NCBI GenBank assembly: GCA_018267955.1
Contig: JAFDXL010000002.1
Coordinates: 1-64,000, forward strand
Source: Bacteroidota bacterium
GTDB lineage: Bacteria; Bacteroidota; Bacteroidia; Chitinophagales; Chitinophagaceae
Direction of reading: 5' to 3'
Length of the DNA stretch: 64,000 nt
Shown here: piece after piece, positions 55,210 to 64,000 of the stretch
How the letters are laid out: each line of letters starts with the position of its first letter
Position numbering within the stretch: position 1 is the first letter of the stretch
Translations under genes and position numbers: made by a program
The notes under the pieces: model-generated
The model's input: only the letters and a program-made list of their open reading frames with translations
Database searches by the model: none
What the model was told of the DNA's origin: nothing

Positions 55210-56886
55210 CTATTTAAATAAATCTTCTTTTTTACGCGGACGCTTGCTGATAAGCCATTTGAACCGGGGCAGTTTCATACCGGGTATATCTGCCTTACCC
55301 ATGGGTGTCAGCTTGGTTTTCACGTCCTGCTCCAGCAAAATATGATCCAGGTCTTCGTCCTTAAAATAAACCTTCATAATATTACTGGTGGCTTCTTCCA
55401 CTCCTATATATGCGCCAGACTCATCTTTGGGATAATAAATAGTTTGCGCATCCGGCTTAACGATCAGGAAGTCTATATTCCCGTTCTTGAAATAACCTGT
55501 AAGTGTGCGCCCCTGCACCTGGTCATACATACGGGCTTTTGCCGGCCCCGATTGCGATACCATAAAGGCATTATTAGGCACGTATATCTTTTTAATGCTG
55601 CTGCTATCCAGGTACATCAATATAGTGTCCCCTGTTATCTGGCTTTTTCTCGACCATACGATCGGGTCATACATCATCCGGATCGTAGAATCCTGCTGGG
55701 TATAGCTGATACTATCGCATTTGCCCTGCATAGAATCCGAGAATATCAGCACATGATGATAGCCTATAAAATTTCTAAACTTACTGGTGTCAGCTTCGGT
55801 TGAATCCGTTACTGCCACCGCTTTCTTTACCTTACCCTTGCCGGCCTTTGCCACGGGGGCAGAGGTCGACTTATAAAAAGCATCTTGTATGGATACATGG
55901 TGCCCTTTATGTGGCGCCGGGAAAGAAAATAATGTATCTGCCCTTATAAAAAGGCTGTCTTTATCGTTTATTTGTTTCAATACAGGTTTAATGGTCGCTA
56001 CGGTGGTTTTCTTTTTTTCGTTAAAGTCTACACGGCCGCAGTATAGTGTAGTGTGGTGCGATGTATCCAAGGCGTAAACATGGCCCGTTGCATGTCCAAA
56101 CCCGGTTTTACGGTTATGGTCCAGCGAGTCAGCCTCCACATACTGGTCTTCATTAACAACTGATGACCTGCATGGGAAATGGGCGATCTGGTCTATGGTA
56201 TTATAGGTTCCGCAGCTTGTGTGCAGTACAGAGCTATCACTTGTTACCACAGATGGTGCATAAAAGGTAACTATCTTGGTATCGGTGTTATATCCCAGGT
56301 CGTCCGAAACAATATTATACTTCGGGTCGGTAATGATCACCTCTCCGGTAAACCTTGAGTCCTTTGATTTCATGTCATATACTCCCGAGTTGCTGGATAA
56401 GGTAGTGCTGCTATCCTGCAGTGTGCCACCCTGTGTATACGTGCCGATCTTCGTTAGTGTATTATATTCTACTTCTTCCGACCATAGATGGCTTTTTCCA
56501 TCGGTAAGCATCACATTCGTACGCATGTACGCCAGCTTTTTATTACCCAGGTAACGCATATAATCGCTCTGGGCCTCGCTGCCGGGCTGTATAACATGCA
56601 CATTGCCAAATGCTTCTACCACATTCTTCGTCAGGTTGAAATAAGCGCTGTCGCAATACATGGTGGTTTCACCTTGTTTCAGTGCTACGTTGCCTATCAA
56701 CTTATCAATATCTCCTGAATCTGTTTGAATTACATACAGGTTCTGTATGCCCGGTAATAATTCTACCGGCACTCTACCGGATGTATCAGCTGCCTTTTTT
56801 TGGGCAAAAGCATCCTGCATGCCGCAAAATGCAACTATAAAGATGAGTAACCCCTGCCAGGTTTTATTAAATACGGGCACGCTCAA
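55210..56886 (-). CDS. OstA/LptA-like outer-membrane biogenesis protein
   Basis: A signal segment (LLIFIVAFCGMQDAFAQ) leads ~530 residues of repeating beta-strand pattern typical of the OstA/LptA/LptD N-terminal jellyroll (YCDSAYFNLTKNVVEAFGNVHV, DYMRYLGNKKLAYMRTNV, SNSGVYDMKSKDSRFTGEV). Bacteroidota encode such long OstA-like proteins, thought to shuttle lipopolysaccharide or related lipids across the periplasm. It is followed by the promoter of the next operon and preceded closely (11 bp) by the MCE-domain gene, a lipid transporter component, so both may act in envelope lipid traffic. Confidence 0.85.
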   Translation of the reverse strand: MSVPVFNKTWQGLLIFIVAFCGMQDAFAQKKAADTSGRVPVELLPGIQNLYVIQTDSGDIDKLIGNVALKQGETTMYCDSAYFNLTKNVVEAFGNVHVIQPGSEAQSDYMRYLGNKKLAYMRTNVMLTDGKSHLWSEEVEYNTLTKIGTYTQGGTLQDSSTTLSSNSGVYDMKSKDSRFTGEVIITDPKYNIVSDDLGYNTDTKIVTFYAPSVVTSDSSVLHTSCGTYNTIDQIAHFPCRSSVVNEDQYVEADSLDHNRKTGFGHATGHVYALDTSHHTTLYCGRVDFNEKKKTTVATIKPVLKQINDKDSLFIRADTLFSFPAPHKGHHVSIQDAFYKSTSAPVAKAGKGKVKKAVAVTDSTEADTSKFRNFIGYHHVLIFSDSMQGKCDSISYTQQDSTIRMMYDPIVWSRKSQITGDTILMYLDSSSIKKIYVPNNAFMVSQSGPAKARMYDQVQGRTLTGYFKNGNIDFLIVKPDAQTIYYPKDESGAYIGVEEATSNIMKVYFKDEDLDHILLEQDVKTKLTPMGKADIPGMKLPRFKWLISKRPRKKEDLFK

Positions 56887-56897
56887 TGGACGTTCAA

Positions 56898-57854
56898 TTA
56901 GTGTGTATCCTTGTTTTTCCTGCCAAAGATAGTCACATTGATATAACGGGAAGGATGGGCATTAATATCGCCGATCAATAAATTCAGTGTTTTCAGTGTC
57001 TCGCTTAGGTTATTGTACAGCTGCTTGTCGTTTACCATCATCCCCAGCGATCCCTGGTTACTGTTGATCTTATCCATTACACCCTGCAGTTGGGTAATGG
57101 TAGCATTCAGTTCCTTTACAGTTTCCTGTATGGGTGCGTTAGACAATTGGTTGCTGATGCCCTCTGCATTATGAATGATATTGGTGATCTGCTGATTATT
57201 GGCAGCCAGATTGCCTGTAATGCTATTAGCATTGCGTATTACAGAGGCCAGGTGGTCGCTTTCATTGTTTAGCTTGGCAGAAATACTCGAAAAATTATTC
57301 ATTGTCACCTCAAGCGATGCTACACTATTTGTAAGTCTTTGGCGGGTATCCTGGTTCAGCATACTGTTAACGCCAAGCAATACAGTGTCAAGGGTAGCTA
57401 CTACATGCCTTACATCATTAATGAGCGGCGATATTTCTCCTGACAGATTATCAAGGATGCCCCCTTCTATAGATGTTGGCAATACAGCGTCATCTTCCAG
57501 TTGGGTAGCGCCCGGAGCAATAGCCAGTTGTAATACTTTGGTACCTAAAAGATCTGCGGAAGCCAGGCTGATAGTAGATCCCGGTGTCACCAATATCTTT
57601 TTGCTTACCGATATTACTACCTTTACCCGCCCGTCCTTTTCAAGGGTGATTTTACTCACCTTACCCACATTCAGGCCCTTTACCTGCACAGAAGAGGAGG
57701 CCTGCAGCCCCTGCACATCATTAAAATAGGCGTTGTACTTGTGTTCCCCCGAAAATATATTGGAGCCCTTGAGGAAGTAGAATCCTGCAACAAATATCAA
57801 CAGTGACGATGCGACTAGTAATCCAATCCTTGCTTCCTTCGTGAAAAACTTCAT
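56898..57854 (-). CDS. MCE-domain (MlaD-like) lipid transport protein
   Basis: The 318-residue protein has a short cytoplasmic start, one membrane anchor (residues ~10-30, IGLLVASSLLIFVAGFYFL), and an MCE/MlaD domain (YNAYFNDVQGLQASSSVQVKGLNVGKVSKI, LLGTKVLQL). A long helical, coiled-coil-like tail follows (INDVRHVVATLDTVL...; SVASLEVTMNNFSSISAKLN). MlaD-type proteins form hexameric substrate-binding rings on an ABC permease that moves phospholipids. The ATPase and permease genes are not adjacent. The start is set at MKFFTKEARIG; a longer reading frame adds 13 unrelated residues. It probably forms an operon with the OstA-like gene. Confidence 0.88.
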   Translation of the reverse strand: MKFFTKEARIGLLVASSLLIFVAGFYFLKGSNIFSGEHKYNAYFNDVQGLQASSSVQVKGLNVGKVSKITLEKDGRVKVVISVSKKILVTPGSTISLASADLLGTKVLQLAIAPGATQLEDDAVLPTSIEGGILDNLSGEISPLINDVRHVVATLDTVLLGVNSMLNQDTRQRLTNSVASLEVTMNNFSSISAKLNNESDHLASVIRNANSITGNLAANNQQITNIIHNAEGISNQLSNAPIQETVKELNATITQLQGVMDKINSNQGSLGMMVNDKQLYNNLSETLKTLNLLIGDINAHPSRYINVTIFGRKNKDTH

Positions 57855-57957
57855 ACAGGTACGGTCTGTGGTTTTAAAAGGCAAAAGTACCAAAAAAGGT
57901 ACAATGCACTTTTTATTAAGCAGTTAGCCCCTTTTGGGGGCTAACTAACTTCATATA

Positions 57958-60900
57958 TTAAAAATCCGTGCCTAAAGCGAAATAATAGACCGGTTTCGTG
58001 GTTTCGATATTCCATGCAACATCAAACCTGAGGAAATAACCAAAAAGCATGGTACGGAGGCCGCCACCATAACCAACACATATACCCTTGCTTTGGTCTT
58101 CTATACGCAGCGTTACCTGCGTAGAGGTTGGATCATAACCATTAGGAAGATAATGGTCGTTATTCACCTTCTCTTTGCTTGGAATGAAACCTTCCCATGC
58201 CGAACCGGCATCAACAAAACCTACAGCCTGCAGGTTCTTTAGCATCGAAGATTGTATCGGGCGTTTTATGAAAGTCGTCAATATCGGCAACCTGAATTCG
58301 TTACTCACCAGGCCATAGGTATTACCATTACGCGCATTTTGATTATACCCTCTCATGCTGGTTGCCAATGTTTCAAAAGCGTAATTTTCACCGGGCCTCA
58401 TCGGTGTATTGTCGTCATATTTATGATTGATCCAGTTATCAACGCCACCCATGTGATACAACACTTTCATGTTACCATTAGAAGTAGCACCTGCAGCACG
58501 TATTGCCCAAATGAAGTTTTTATATATTTTTTTGTAAAAACGAATATCTGCACCCAGGTTATAGAATCCACCGGTTGTAACGCCATTTAGTTTATACATG
58601 TATTCTGCAAATACTTTATAGCGGGCACCATTGTATATATTGATAGCCGGCTTTATAGTATTATCAAACACATATTCTGCCCGGCTCATTATATAGCTTT
58701 GTTTTGTTTCATCCGGTGCATAGCTAAGGCTTAAGGTATCCTGCGCTTTAAAGGTCAGCGCGTCTGTCCTGAAACCTAAATGAAAACGAATACTGCGCAT
58801 ACGATCCAGCGGATAGCTGGCCGAACCTATGATCATATTTGTTACATTTTTACCTAGTTGGTCGTTTGACAATACTACACCCGCCTGGGTGTCTATATAA
58901 TTTACAGTATAGGTATTCAATGTCTGGTTGCGCAGATACAGGATGTCCCAATCTACCAGGTGTTTAGCATTTTCAAATTGCAGAAAATATGTTGACCCTG
59001 TAAAGTCTATTGGCAACCTTACTCCACCCGTCAGTCGGTAATCTTCCATAAGGTCATTGAGGCTTGCTGTAAGCATACCTCCCAATGGTGGGTTAATGTA
59101 TTTTCCACCTGTTAATGCCACAGGTTGATACCGGTTAAATAATACGGTATTATCTATCTTAACCGTAAAGAAATCAGGTTTCATTAACAGCCTGTATGGT
59201 TGTGCCTTCATCTTCAGGTATTCACTATCGGCAGCTTGTTTGGTGTTGATCTCCTCATCCATTGCAGCTGCGTCGGCATTTCTGCGCTGGCGGCGTGTTA
59301 ATACAGCATTTTCATTGTCCTTAAATTCAGATTTAAATGTATTGCCGGACTTTAGGGATGATTCATTTTCGCGCGATGCTTCCTGCCTTGTATTCACTTC
59401 TTCATTCCTCCGTTCTGTCTGTAAAAGGGCTGTTGGCTGCGGCTGCTTTTCTACAAGATTTTTACCCGGTATTTGTTGTGTTTTATAGTACACTTTATAT
59501 TGGCCACCATCCTGCACCACTTCGGTTATCAAAGAGCCGGCAGGGTTGTATTGATGGTTGATGACATTGCTGTTATAATTGGTAACGGGCACTCCATAAG
59601 CAGTATCGCCGTTGCGCGAATTACGTTTTATCAAAACCAGGTATTGGTTTACAATGCCGTTATTATCGTACAAATAAGCATAGTTATCACCACCGTATTG
59701 TATTGGCTGCGTCACGTGCCCCGTTGTTACGTGCGACATCTGCAGCAGTTCTTTACGCTTCGTCCTTGTGTTATAAAAGAAAACATTCATCGGGCCCGAT
59801 GGCAGCTCGTTTACTGCTGCAGGGGCATCAATATTTGCTTTGCTCCTGTTAGATAAAAACAGGATACCTCTCCTCGATCCGCCACTTACAAAACAAGGTT
59901 CCACATCATCCCATTGGTCATTCGTTATGTTCTTTAACCGGGATCCTCTTAAGGTGAATTCAAACAGGTCAGTCTGGCTCTTTTTTATAGCAGAGAGTAT
60001 CAGTTTGTCGTCATCTGTGTTATACGTCATGCTCAATACCCGGTCAAAACGATTGGGTGGTATTATATAGTTCTCCACTTTCGCCGTATACGAATTGAAT
60101 ACGCGCAGCATCGTGTTGCGGCCTTTGCGATAAAGCACAGCTAACTTATATCCGTTGTTAGACCATGTTAAGATCGGGTAATTCGGATCAGGCTGTTCAT
60201 TATAATCCAGCTTACCACCGTCAAGTATGGCAGAAGCTACCTGCTCCCCGTGTGTCTTTTGCAGCCATACTTTAAATTCACCATTCTTCCAGGTAACATA
60301 GGCCACATCAGTACCCTTAGGCGCTATCTTCATATCGCGAACCGTAGTACCATCAGTTGGCACTTTTATAGCAATCATTTCTTTTGTCGAATCCGGATGT
60401 TCCTGCGTCATTTCGTCCTTCGCATACATCTCTTTATAGTATGCTATGGCCGAGTCATACACCTTCTTTACATTCTTACCCAACGCAGTTTTTATGCCCA
60501 CGTTCAGATTGCTCTTCACTTCCATAGTGTACAGCAGGCTCTTCATCTGGTTATCGCCATACCTGTCTGCTATATATTTCCAGAATGCTTTTCCTGCCAG
60601 GTCAGGATATTTCTCTCCAAATTCAAAAAAACCGGCTTTGGGTTTTGCTTCCAGTAAGTTCTTCCACTCACTGTTGCTTTTGGCATCCCATCCATCTACC
60701 AGGTAAGATATAAAGCCATTCAGCGTCCAGTTCGGTAGATTCAATGCTATATAGTTACGCACTATTTCTCTTATATTATCTCCAAACAGTGCCCGTTCAA
60801 TGATCACACGAGACATCCCTTCGCGCGTTTGCCTGTGCAGGTCTGAGTGCTCACCGGTAAAATATACAACCAGCTTATCCCCTACCAGGTCTAGAGTACC

Positions 60901-61272
60901 TGTTGGCACATCTTGCAGTTGCGATTCAAACCTGCGTCCGATATTTGTCTGGCGGTATTCGTCATAGCTGTTATACAGGATGATCTTGAATTTGCGGGGA
61001 AACTGCCCGCCCATCCTTTTTTCTATTACTTTAATATCATTCTCAACCTGCTCTGCAACATAGCGTGCCAGCGTTCTGCCGGCCGCATCGTAGTGATAAA
61101 TCCTAAAATGTTTAGTGTCAAAATAACGCCAGTCAAACTTGCGATGCTGCAGGCGATTTTGGCCAAACACTTCAATGTTAGACTGTGCCATTGCAGATTG
61201 TGAACCACTACTTAATACAAACGTTGCAGCGATAGCCAACATCACTGCACGCCTAGGCAGGTGAATACTCAT
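57958..61272 (-). CDS. Large envelope protein: pseudo-peptidase, propeller and C-terminal barrel
   Basis: This 1104-residue secreted protein combines three parts. After a signal peptide, residues ~40-270 resemble the peptidase_MA (gluzincin) fold (RYFDTKHFRIYHYDAAG, ILYNSYDEYRQTNIG), but the HExxH zinc site is replaced by VIIERALFG, so it should be inactive. Residues ~290-510 form a TolB-like beta-propeller (DMKIAPKGTDVAYVTWKNGEF, ILFLSNR). After a Glu/Arg-rich linker, residues ~690-1104 are a BamA-like outer-membrane barrel ending VYYFALGTDF. Similar proteins in Bacteroidota are annotated as TolB-like or hypothetical. The function is unknown. Confidence 0.8.
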   Translation of the reverse strand: MSIHLPRRAVMLAIAATFVLSSGSQSAMAQSNIEVFGQNRLQHRKFDWRYFDTKHFRIYHYDAAGRTLARYVAEQVENDIKVIEKRMGGQFPRKFKIILYNSYDEYRQTNIGRRFESQLQDVPTGTLDLVGDKLVVYFTGEHSDLHRQTREGMSRVIIERALFGDNIREIVRNYIALNLPNWTLNGFISYLVDGWDAKSNSEWKNLLEAKPKAGFFEFGEKYPDLAGKAFWKYIADRYGDNQMKSLLYTMEVKSNLNVGIKTALGKNVKKVYDSAIAYYKEMYAKDEMTQEHPDSTKEMIAIKVPTDGTTVRDMKIAPKGTDVAYVTWKNGEFKVWLQKTHGEQVASAILDGGKLDYNEQPDPNYPILTWSNNGYKLAVLYRKGRNTMLRVFNSYTAKVENYIIPPNRFDRVLSMTYNTDDDKLILSAIKKSQTDLFEFTLRGSRLKNITNDQWDDVEPCFVSGGSRRGILFLSNRSKANIDAPAAVNELPSGPMNVFFYNTRTKRKELLQMSHVTTGHVTQPIQYGGDNYAYLYDNNGIVNQYLVLIKRNSRNGDTAYGVPVTNYNSNVINHQYNPAGSLITEVVQDGGQYKVYYKTQQIPGKNLVEKQPQPTALLQTERRNEEVNTRQEASRENESSLKSGNTFKSEFKDNENAVLTRRQRRNADAAAMDEEINTKQAADSEYLKMKAQPYRLLMKPDFFTVKIDNTVLFNRYQPVALTGGKYINPPLGGMLTASLNDLMEDYRLTGGVRLPIDFTGSTYFLQFENAKHLVDWDILYLRNQTLNTYTVNYIDTQAGVVLSNDQLGKNVTNMIIGSASYPLDRMRSIRFHLGFRTDALTFKAQDTLSLSYAPDETKQSYIMSRAEYVFDNTIKPAINIYNGARYKVFAEYMYKLNGVTTGGFYNLGADIRFYKKIYKNFIWAIRAAGATSNGNMKVLYHMGGVDNWINHKYDDNTPMRPGENYAFETLATSMRGYNQNARNGNTYGLVSNEFRLPILTTFIKRPIQSSMLKNLQAVGFVDAGSAWEGFIPSKEKVNNDHYLPNGYDPTSTQVTLRIEDQSKGICVGYGGGLRTMLFGYFLRFDVAWNIETTKPVYYFALGTDF

Positions 61273-61373
61273 ATATAAATTATATTGTGTATTTGTGCGT
61301 GTTAATATATACAGTACAATATACTGCTTTAATTCTTAGTTTGCATTCTAAATAACGAAAAAATAGGGAGACG

Positions 61374-62015
61374 ATGTTACAGGTTGAATGTTTTACTTTT
61401 AATCCATTCCAGGAAAATACTTACCTGATTATTGATGAAGAGAAAAATTGCTGGATAGTAGATCCGGGCATGTATCAGCAACAGGAAGTGGATGATATTG
61501 TAGGATACATTGAAAATAATGGACTTAAGCCAATTGCAATTATTAATACCCATGCCCATATCGATCATATCCTGGGTGTTAATGCACTCAAACAGAAGTA
61601 TAATATCCCTTTTGGCATACACATCTCTGAGCAGGCTATCTTAGATAACGCCATCGGTACGGCTATGCTTTTCGGCTTGCAGCTATCAACAGCACCAAAG
61701 GCAGATTTTTATATAGATCCCGAGCAGGGGTATAAACTAAATGACAGAACGCTGCAGGTATTCTTTACCCCCGGGCATTCTCCGGGCAGTATTTCTTTTT
61801 ATTCGGCGGATGACAATTGGGTGTTGAGCGGTGATGCTCTTTTTAACGGAAGTATTGGCAGAACAGACCTGCCGGGTGGCAGCTTTGAGGTCCTTATCAA
61901 TAGCATCAACACTCACCTGCTAACGCTGCCTGGAGATACATTAGTTTACAGCGGTCATGGCCCGTCTACAACAGTTGGCAGGGAAAAACAGTTTAACCCT
62001 TTCCTGCAACCTTAG
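61374..62015 (+). CDS. MBL-fold metallo-hydrolase
   Basis: The 213-residue protein has the metallo-beta-lactamase metal motif NTHAHIDHILG, then FTPGHSPGS, LSGDALFNGSIGRTDLPGG and SGHGPSTTVGREKQFNPFL. This is the layout of glyoxalase II-like hydrolases without the extra C-terminal domain. It would hydrolyse a thioester such as S-lactoylglutathione or a related acyl thiol, but the substrate is not known. A GGGAG purine stretch 5 bp before the ATG is one of the few Shine-Dalgarno-like sites in the window. It is divergent from the large barrel gene. Confidence 0.9.
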   Translation: MLQVECFTFNPFQENTYLIIDEEKNCWIVDPGMYQQQEVDDIVGYIENNGLKPIAIINTHAHIDHILGVNALKQKYNIPFGIHISEQAILDNAIGTAMLFGLQLSTAPKADFYIDPEQGYKLNDRTLQVFFTPGHSPGSISFYSADDNWVLSGDALFNGSIGRTDLPGGSFEVLINSINTHLLTLPGDTLVYSGHGPSTTVGREKQFNPFLQP

Positions 62016-62105
62016 TTTTAACAAGCATTACAACTTTTTTTAACTGTTTTTTGGCAGCGGGCGGTTTATTACAGCTATAAATTCGCTGTAAAATATTTTC
62101 GTTTT

Positions 62106-63089
62106 ATGAAGGCGATTATCATCCCATTAACTGCGGCAGTTCTTTGCCTTTCCATAACTAATGCAGATGCTCAAAACAAGAGCGTCACAAAAAAGAGCAA
62201 AACAACTTCTAATTCCAGGTCTGAAGAAACAATAGTAATAAAGCGTGATGGCCAGCACGACAAAACTACCGTAGAGATCAAAAACGGCCAGGTCTTTGTT
62301 AACGGCGAAAAAGTTGCAGATGTCCGTGCAGACAGTAAAACAAATCAGAAAATAATTATCGAAGACGGCGATATCTCAGCTGATGGTTTCGATAAAGCAT
62401 TCCCGCTCATTGACAAGGGCGAAAACCCACGTCGTGCAATGCTTGGGGTATATACTGAAAACAATAGCGATATCGCTGGCGCCGAAATTAAAGACGTTAT
62501 GCCGGGAACCGCTGCCGACGAAGCCGGTTTACAAAGCGGGGATGTTATTACCGGCCTCAACGGCAAAAAGGTTAGTGATGGTAAACAGCTTACGGAGATC
62601 ATTGCGAATCTGCAGCCCGGCGATAACGTTACTGTTACCTATCAGCGCAATGGCAAGGAAAAGCAAACAGAGGCAAAGCTCTCTCAAAATAATGCGATGC
62701 CTATGGCTCGCTCATTCAGGTTCAATCCCTACGGCGGCAATGGCTATGATCTTCCCAACCCTATGATGAAGCCCTTCAATATGGATATTGGCGATGGCTT
62801 CTGGGAACCATCCCCAAAAATGGGTGTTCGGGTAGAAGATCTTGCGGATGGCAATGGCGTGAGGGTACTGGATGTGCAGGAAAATTCCGCAGCTGCTAAA
62901 GCAGGCCTGGAAAAAGGTGATGTGATTAAGAAACTCGACGATGAAAAAATTGAGTCCGTAGATAATCTGCAGGCTGTAGTACGTACCGTACCTCGCAATG
63001 AACCAATAAAGCTGCAGTACGAACGTGATGGTGAACGCGCCACTACAGATATCTATTTCTCTAAACCGGTAAAAAAGAAGGATCTGTAA
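62106..63089 (+). CDS. Secreted protein with two PDZ domains
   Basis: A signal peptide (MKAIIIPLTAAVLCLSITNADAQ) and a polar, Lys/Asp-rich stretch precede PDZ domain 1 (about residues 115-195; MPGTAADEAGLQSGDVITGL) and PDZ domain 2 (about 235-320; NSAAAKAGLEKGDVIKKL). There is no serine-protease domain, so this is not DegP/HtrA itself but a PDZ-only partner or scaffold. PDZ domains bind C-terminal peptides, and the protein should lie in the periplasm. The start is the first ATG and directly gives the signal peptide. Confidence 0.9.
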   Translation: MKAIIIPLTAAVLCLSITNADAQNKSVTKKSKTTSNSRSEETIVIKRDGQHDKTTVEIKNGQVFVNGEKVADVRADSKTNQKIIIEDGDISADGFDKAFPLIDKGENPRRAMLGVYTENNSDIAGAEIKDVMPGTAADEAGLQSGDVITGLNGKKVSDGKQLTEIIANLQPGDNVTVTYQRNGKEKQTEAKLSQNNAMPMARSFRFNPYGGNGYDLPNPMMKPFNMDIGDGFWEPSPKMGVRVEDLADGNGVRVLDVQENSAAAKAGLEKGDVIKKLDDEKIESVDNLQAVVRTVPRNEPIKLQYERDGERATTDIYFSKPVKKKDL

Positions 63090-63118
63090 TTCTAATTAGA
63101 AGTTTCTCGAAAAATATT

Positions 63119-63172
63119 AGCAGTCTACTAGTATTTGCATATGCAATATCTGGTAGGCTGCTTCTCTATTTT
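63119..63172 (+). terminator. Possible terminator after the PDZ gene
   Basis: A long imperfect hairpin (AGCAG...CTGCT with inner TCTAC/GTAGG and the palindrome TTGCATATGCAA) is followed by TCTCTATTTT. It lies 30 bp after the stop. Confidence 0.5.
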
Positions 63173-63179
63173 AGTGATA

Positions 63180-63908
63180 TTATGGTTTGTGAACTTCAAG
63201 GTCGCGACCATTAAGAATAGGCACTACAGGGTGCACATCTTCCGTAGCGCAATATTCCATATCCTTTTGCAGCCCATAAGCAGATAGCCTTTTATAGTGC
63301 GAGCTATCTCTCAGGAAAGATATGGCATCGCCTTTAGCTGAATATTCATACAGGTAGTTAGCAGCTCTTGCGCTGTCGCAGTTGATCTCAAAATGATCTT
63401 TTACCCTGTTTACAACCGCACCTGCAAACAAGGTATCCTCCAGGTTAAACTTGTCTTTCCATGCAGCGCAACCCAGCAACACATTTTTCTTCTGGCTGAT
63501 AAGATAATCGCATACTGCAGTAAGATTTACAAACGATCCGGTAATAATGGCAGATGCATCCTTTACCATATGCAGTAGCCTGGTACCATTTGTTGTTGTC
63601 AGCACCAATGTTTTTCCCTTAATAAATTCGGCGGGATATTCAGAGGGCGAGTTGCCGTGTTTCAGCCCTTCAGCTATTTTACCATCCCTTTCACCCGCTG
63701 TGATGCTGTCTTCGATATCATTGCCAAGGGCTATACATTCTGCTACGCTTGCAACAGGGATCACACAGTTGGCTCCGTTGTGAAGCGCTGCTGCGATCGT
63801 AGAAGTCGCACGAAAAACATCTATAATTACAGCTATTGTATCTGTAGTATCATACAAGTGCAATAGCGCCGGCGATAGACAAACCTCTAGTTTAGGCAAA
63901 GCTTCCAT
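63180..63908 (-). CDS. comB: 2-phosphosulfolactate phosphatase
   Basis: The 242-residue protein matches the ComB family: AVIIDVFRATSTIAAAL, ITAGERDGKIAEGLKHGNSPSEY, LTTTNGTRLL and GCAAWKDKFNLEDTLFAGAV. ComB removes phosphate from phosphosulfolactate, in coenzyme M synthesis in archaea and in other sulfolactate metabolism in bacteria. Bacteroidota do not make coenzyme M, so a sulfonate or sulfonolipid pathway is the likely setting; that is inference, and no other pathway gene lies in the window. It is convergent with the PDZ gene. Confidence 0.92.
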   Translation of the reverse strand: MEALPKLEVCLSPALLHLYDTTDTIAVIIDVFRATSTIAAALHNGANCVIPVASVAECIALGNDIEDSITAGERDGKIAEGLKHGNSPSEYPAEFIKGKTLVLTTTNGTRLLHMVKDASAIITGSFVNLTAVCDYLISQKKNVLLGCAAWKDKFNLEDTLFAGAVVNRVKDHFEINCDSARAANYLYEYSAKGDAISFLRDSSHYKRLSAYGLQKDMEYCATEDVHPVVPILNGRDLEVHKP

Positions 63909-63970
63909 TGTAAATATTAAACTGGGCGCAAATTAGCACATAAATAGTAGCGTCCCTAACCATTCCTAAC

Positions 63971-63999
63971 AAAAAATGCTACCATGAGGTAGCATTTTT
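63971..63999. terminator. Bidirectional terminator at the window edge
   Basis: The stem AAAAATGCTACC / GGTAGCATTTTT with an ATGA loop has A- and T-runs on both sides. It probably ends a gene just outside the window; the leftward comB starts before it. Confidence 0.85.
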
Positions 64000-64000
64000 A

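Overview
The window comes from a chromosome of a Bacteroidota bacterium, most likely Chitinophagales/Chitinophagaceae. The reasons are the near absence of Shine-Dalgarno sequences, repeated TAnnTTTG -7 promoter elements just upstream of start codons, SusC-like outer-membrane barrel proteins with a carboxypeptidase-regulatory N-domain, a propeller-type sensor kinase, the Bacteroidota-type RpoZ/Rpb6 omega subunit and DUF4159, DciA and OstA-like families. No rRNA, tRNA or CRISPR was seen.

Layout. (1) 117-3855 is a complete mobile element of the IS1595 family. It has 26-bp terminal inverted repeats with one mismatch, exact 8-bp target duplications (CTCTGAAG), a zinc-ribbon DDE transposase, and two cargo units: a leftward RelA/SpoT-type nucleotide pyrophosphokinase with two small genes (the last frameshifted), and a rightward DUF5678-like/retropepsin-SEC-C pair. 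(2) 3856-8950 is accessory and housekeeping DNA: dispersed repeats, a lipoprotein, a glycosyltransferase, DUF4159, rsmE, an ECF sigma factor and a small secreted protein. (3) 9119-25242 is the complete leftward division and cell wall (dcw) cluster mraZ-rsmH-ftsL-ftsI-murE-mraY-murD-ftsW-murG-murC-ftsQ-ftsA-ftsZ. It ends in a strong terminator and starts at a 10-bp-periodic MraZ-type operator. (4) 25527-31793 holds bamD-rpoZ, a YjjG-like phosphatase, a DciA-like protein, a lipoprotein, dnaK and a small barrel protein. (5) 31844-37010 is amino-acid metabolism: phenylalanine hydroxylase behind a tyrosine-codon leader peptide and attenuator, a PLP trans-sulfuration enzyme, a thiolase and an ACMSD-like decarboxylase. 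(6) 37111-47851 holds two TonB-dependent-receptor-like barrels around a propeller sensor kinase, a NarL-type regulator and an APC permease. (7) 48023-63908 holds smc, a lipoprotein, an aminotransferase-aspartokinase operon behind a second attenuator-like leader, OstA-like and MCE envelope proteins, a giant propeller-barrel protein, an MBL hydrolase, a PDZ protein and comB.

The strongest observations are two. First, the phhA leader: a 28-codon peptide with four consecutive Tyr codons and mutually exclusive 1:2, 2:3 and 3:4 helices, all readable in the DNA, which predicts that phenylalanine-to-tyrosine conversion is switched on by tyrosine starvation. Second, the cargo-carrying IS1595-type transposon with an alarmone-synthetase-like gene. 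A second leader of similar architecture precedes the aminotransferase-lysC operon.
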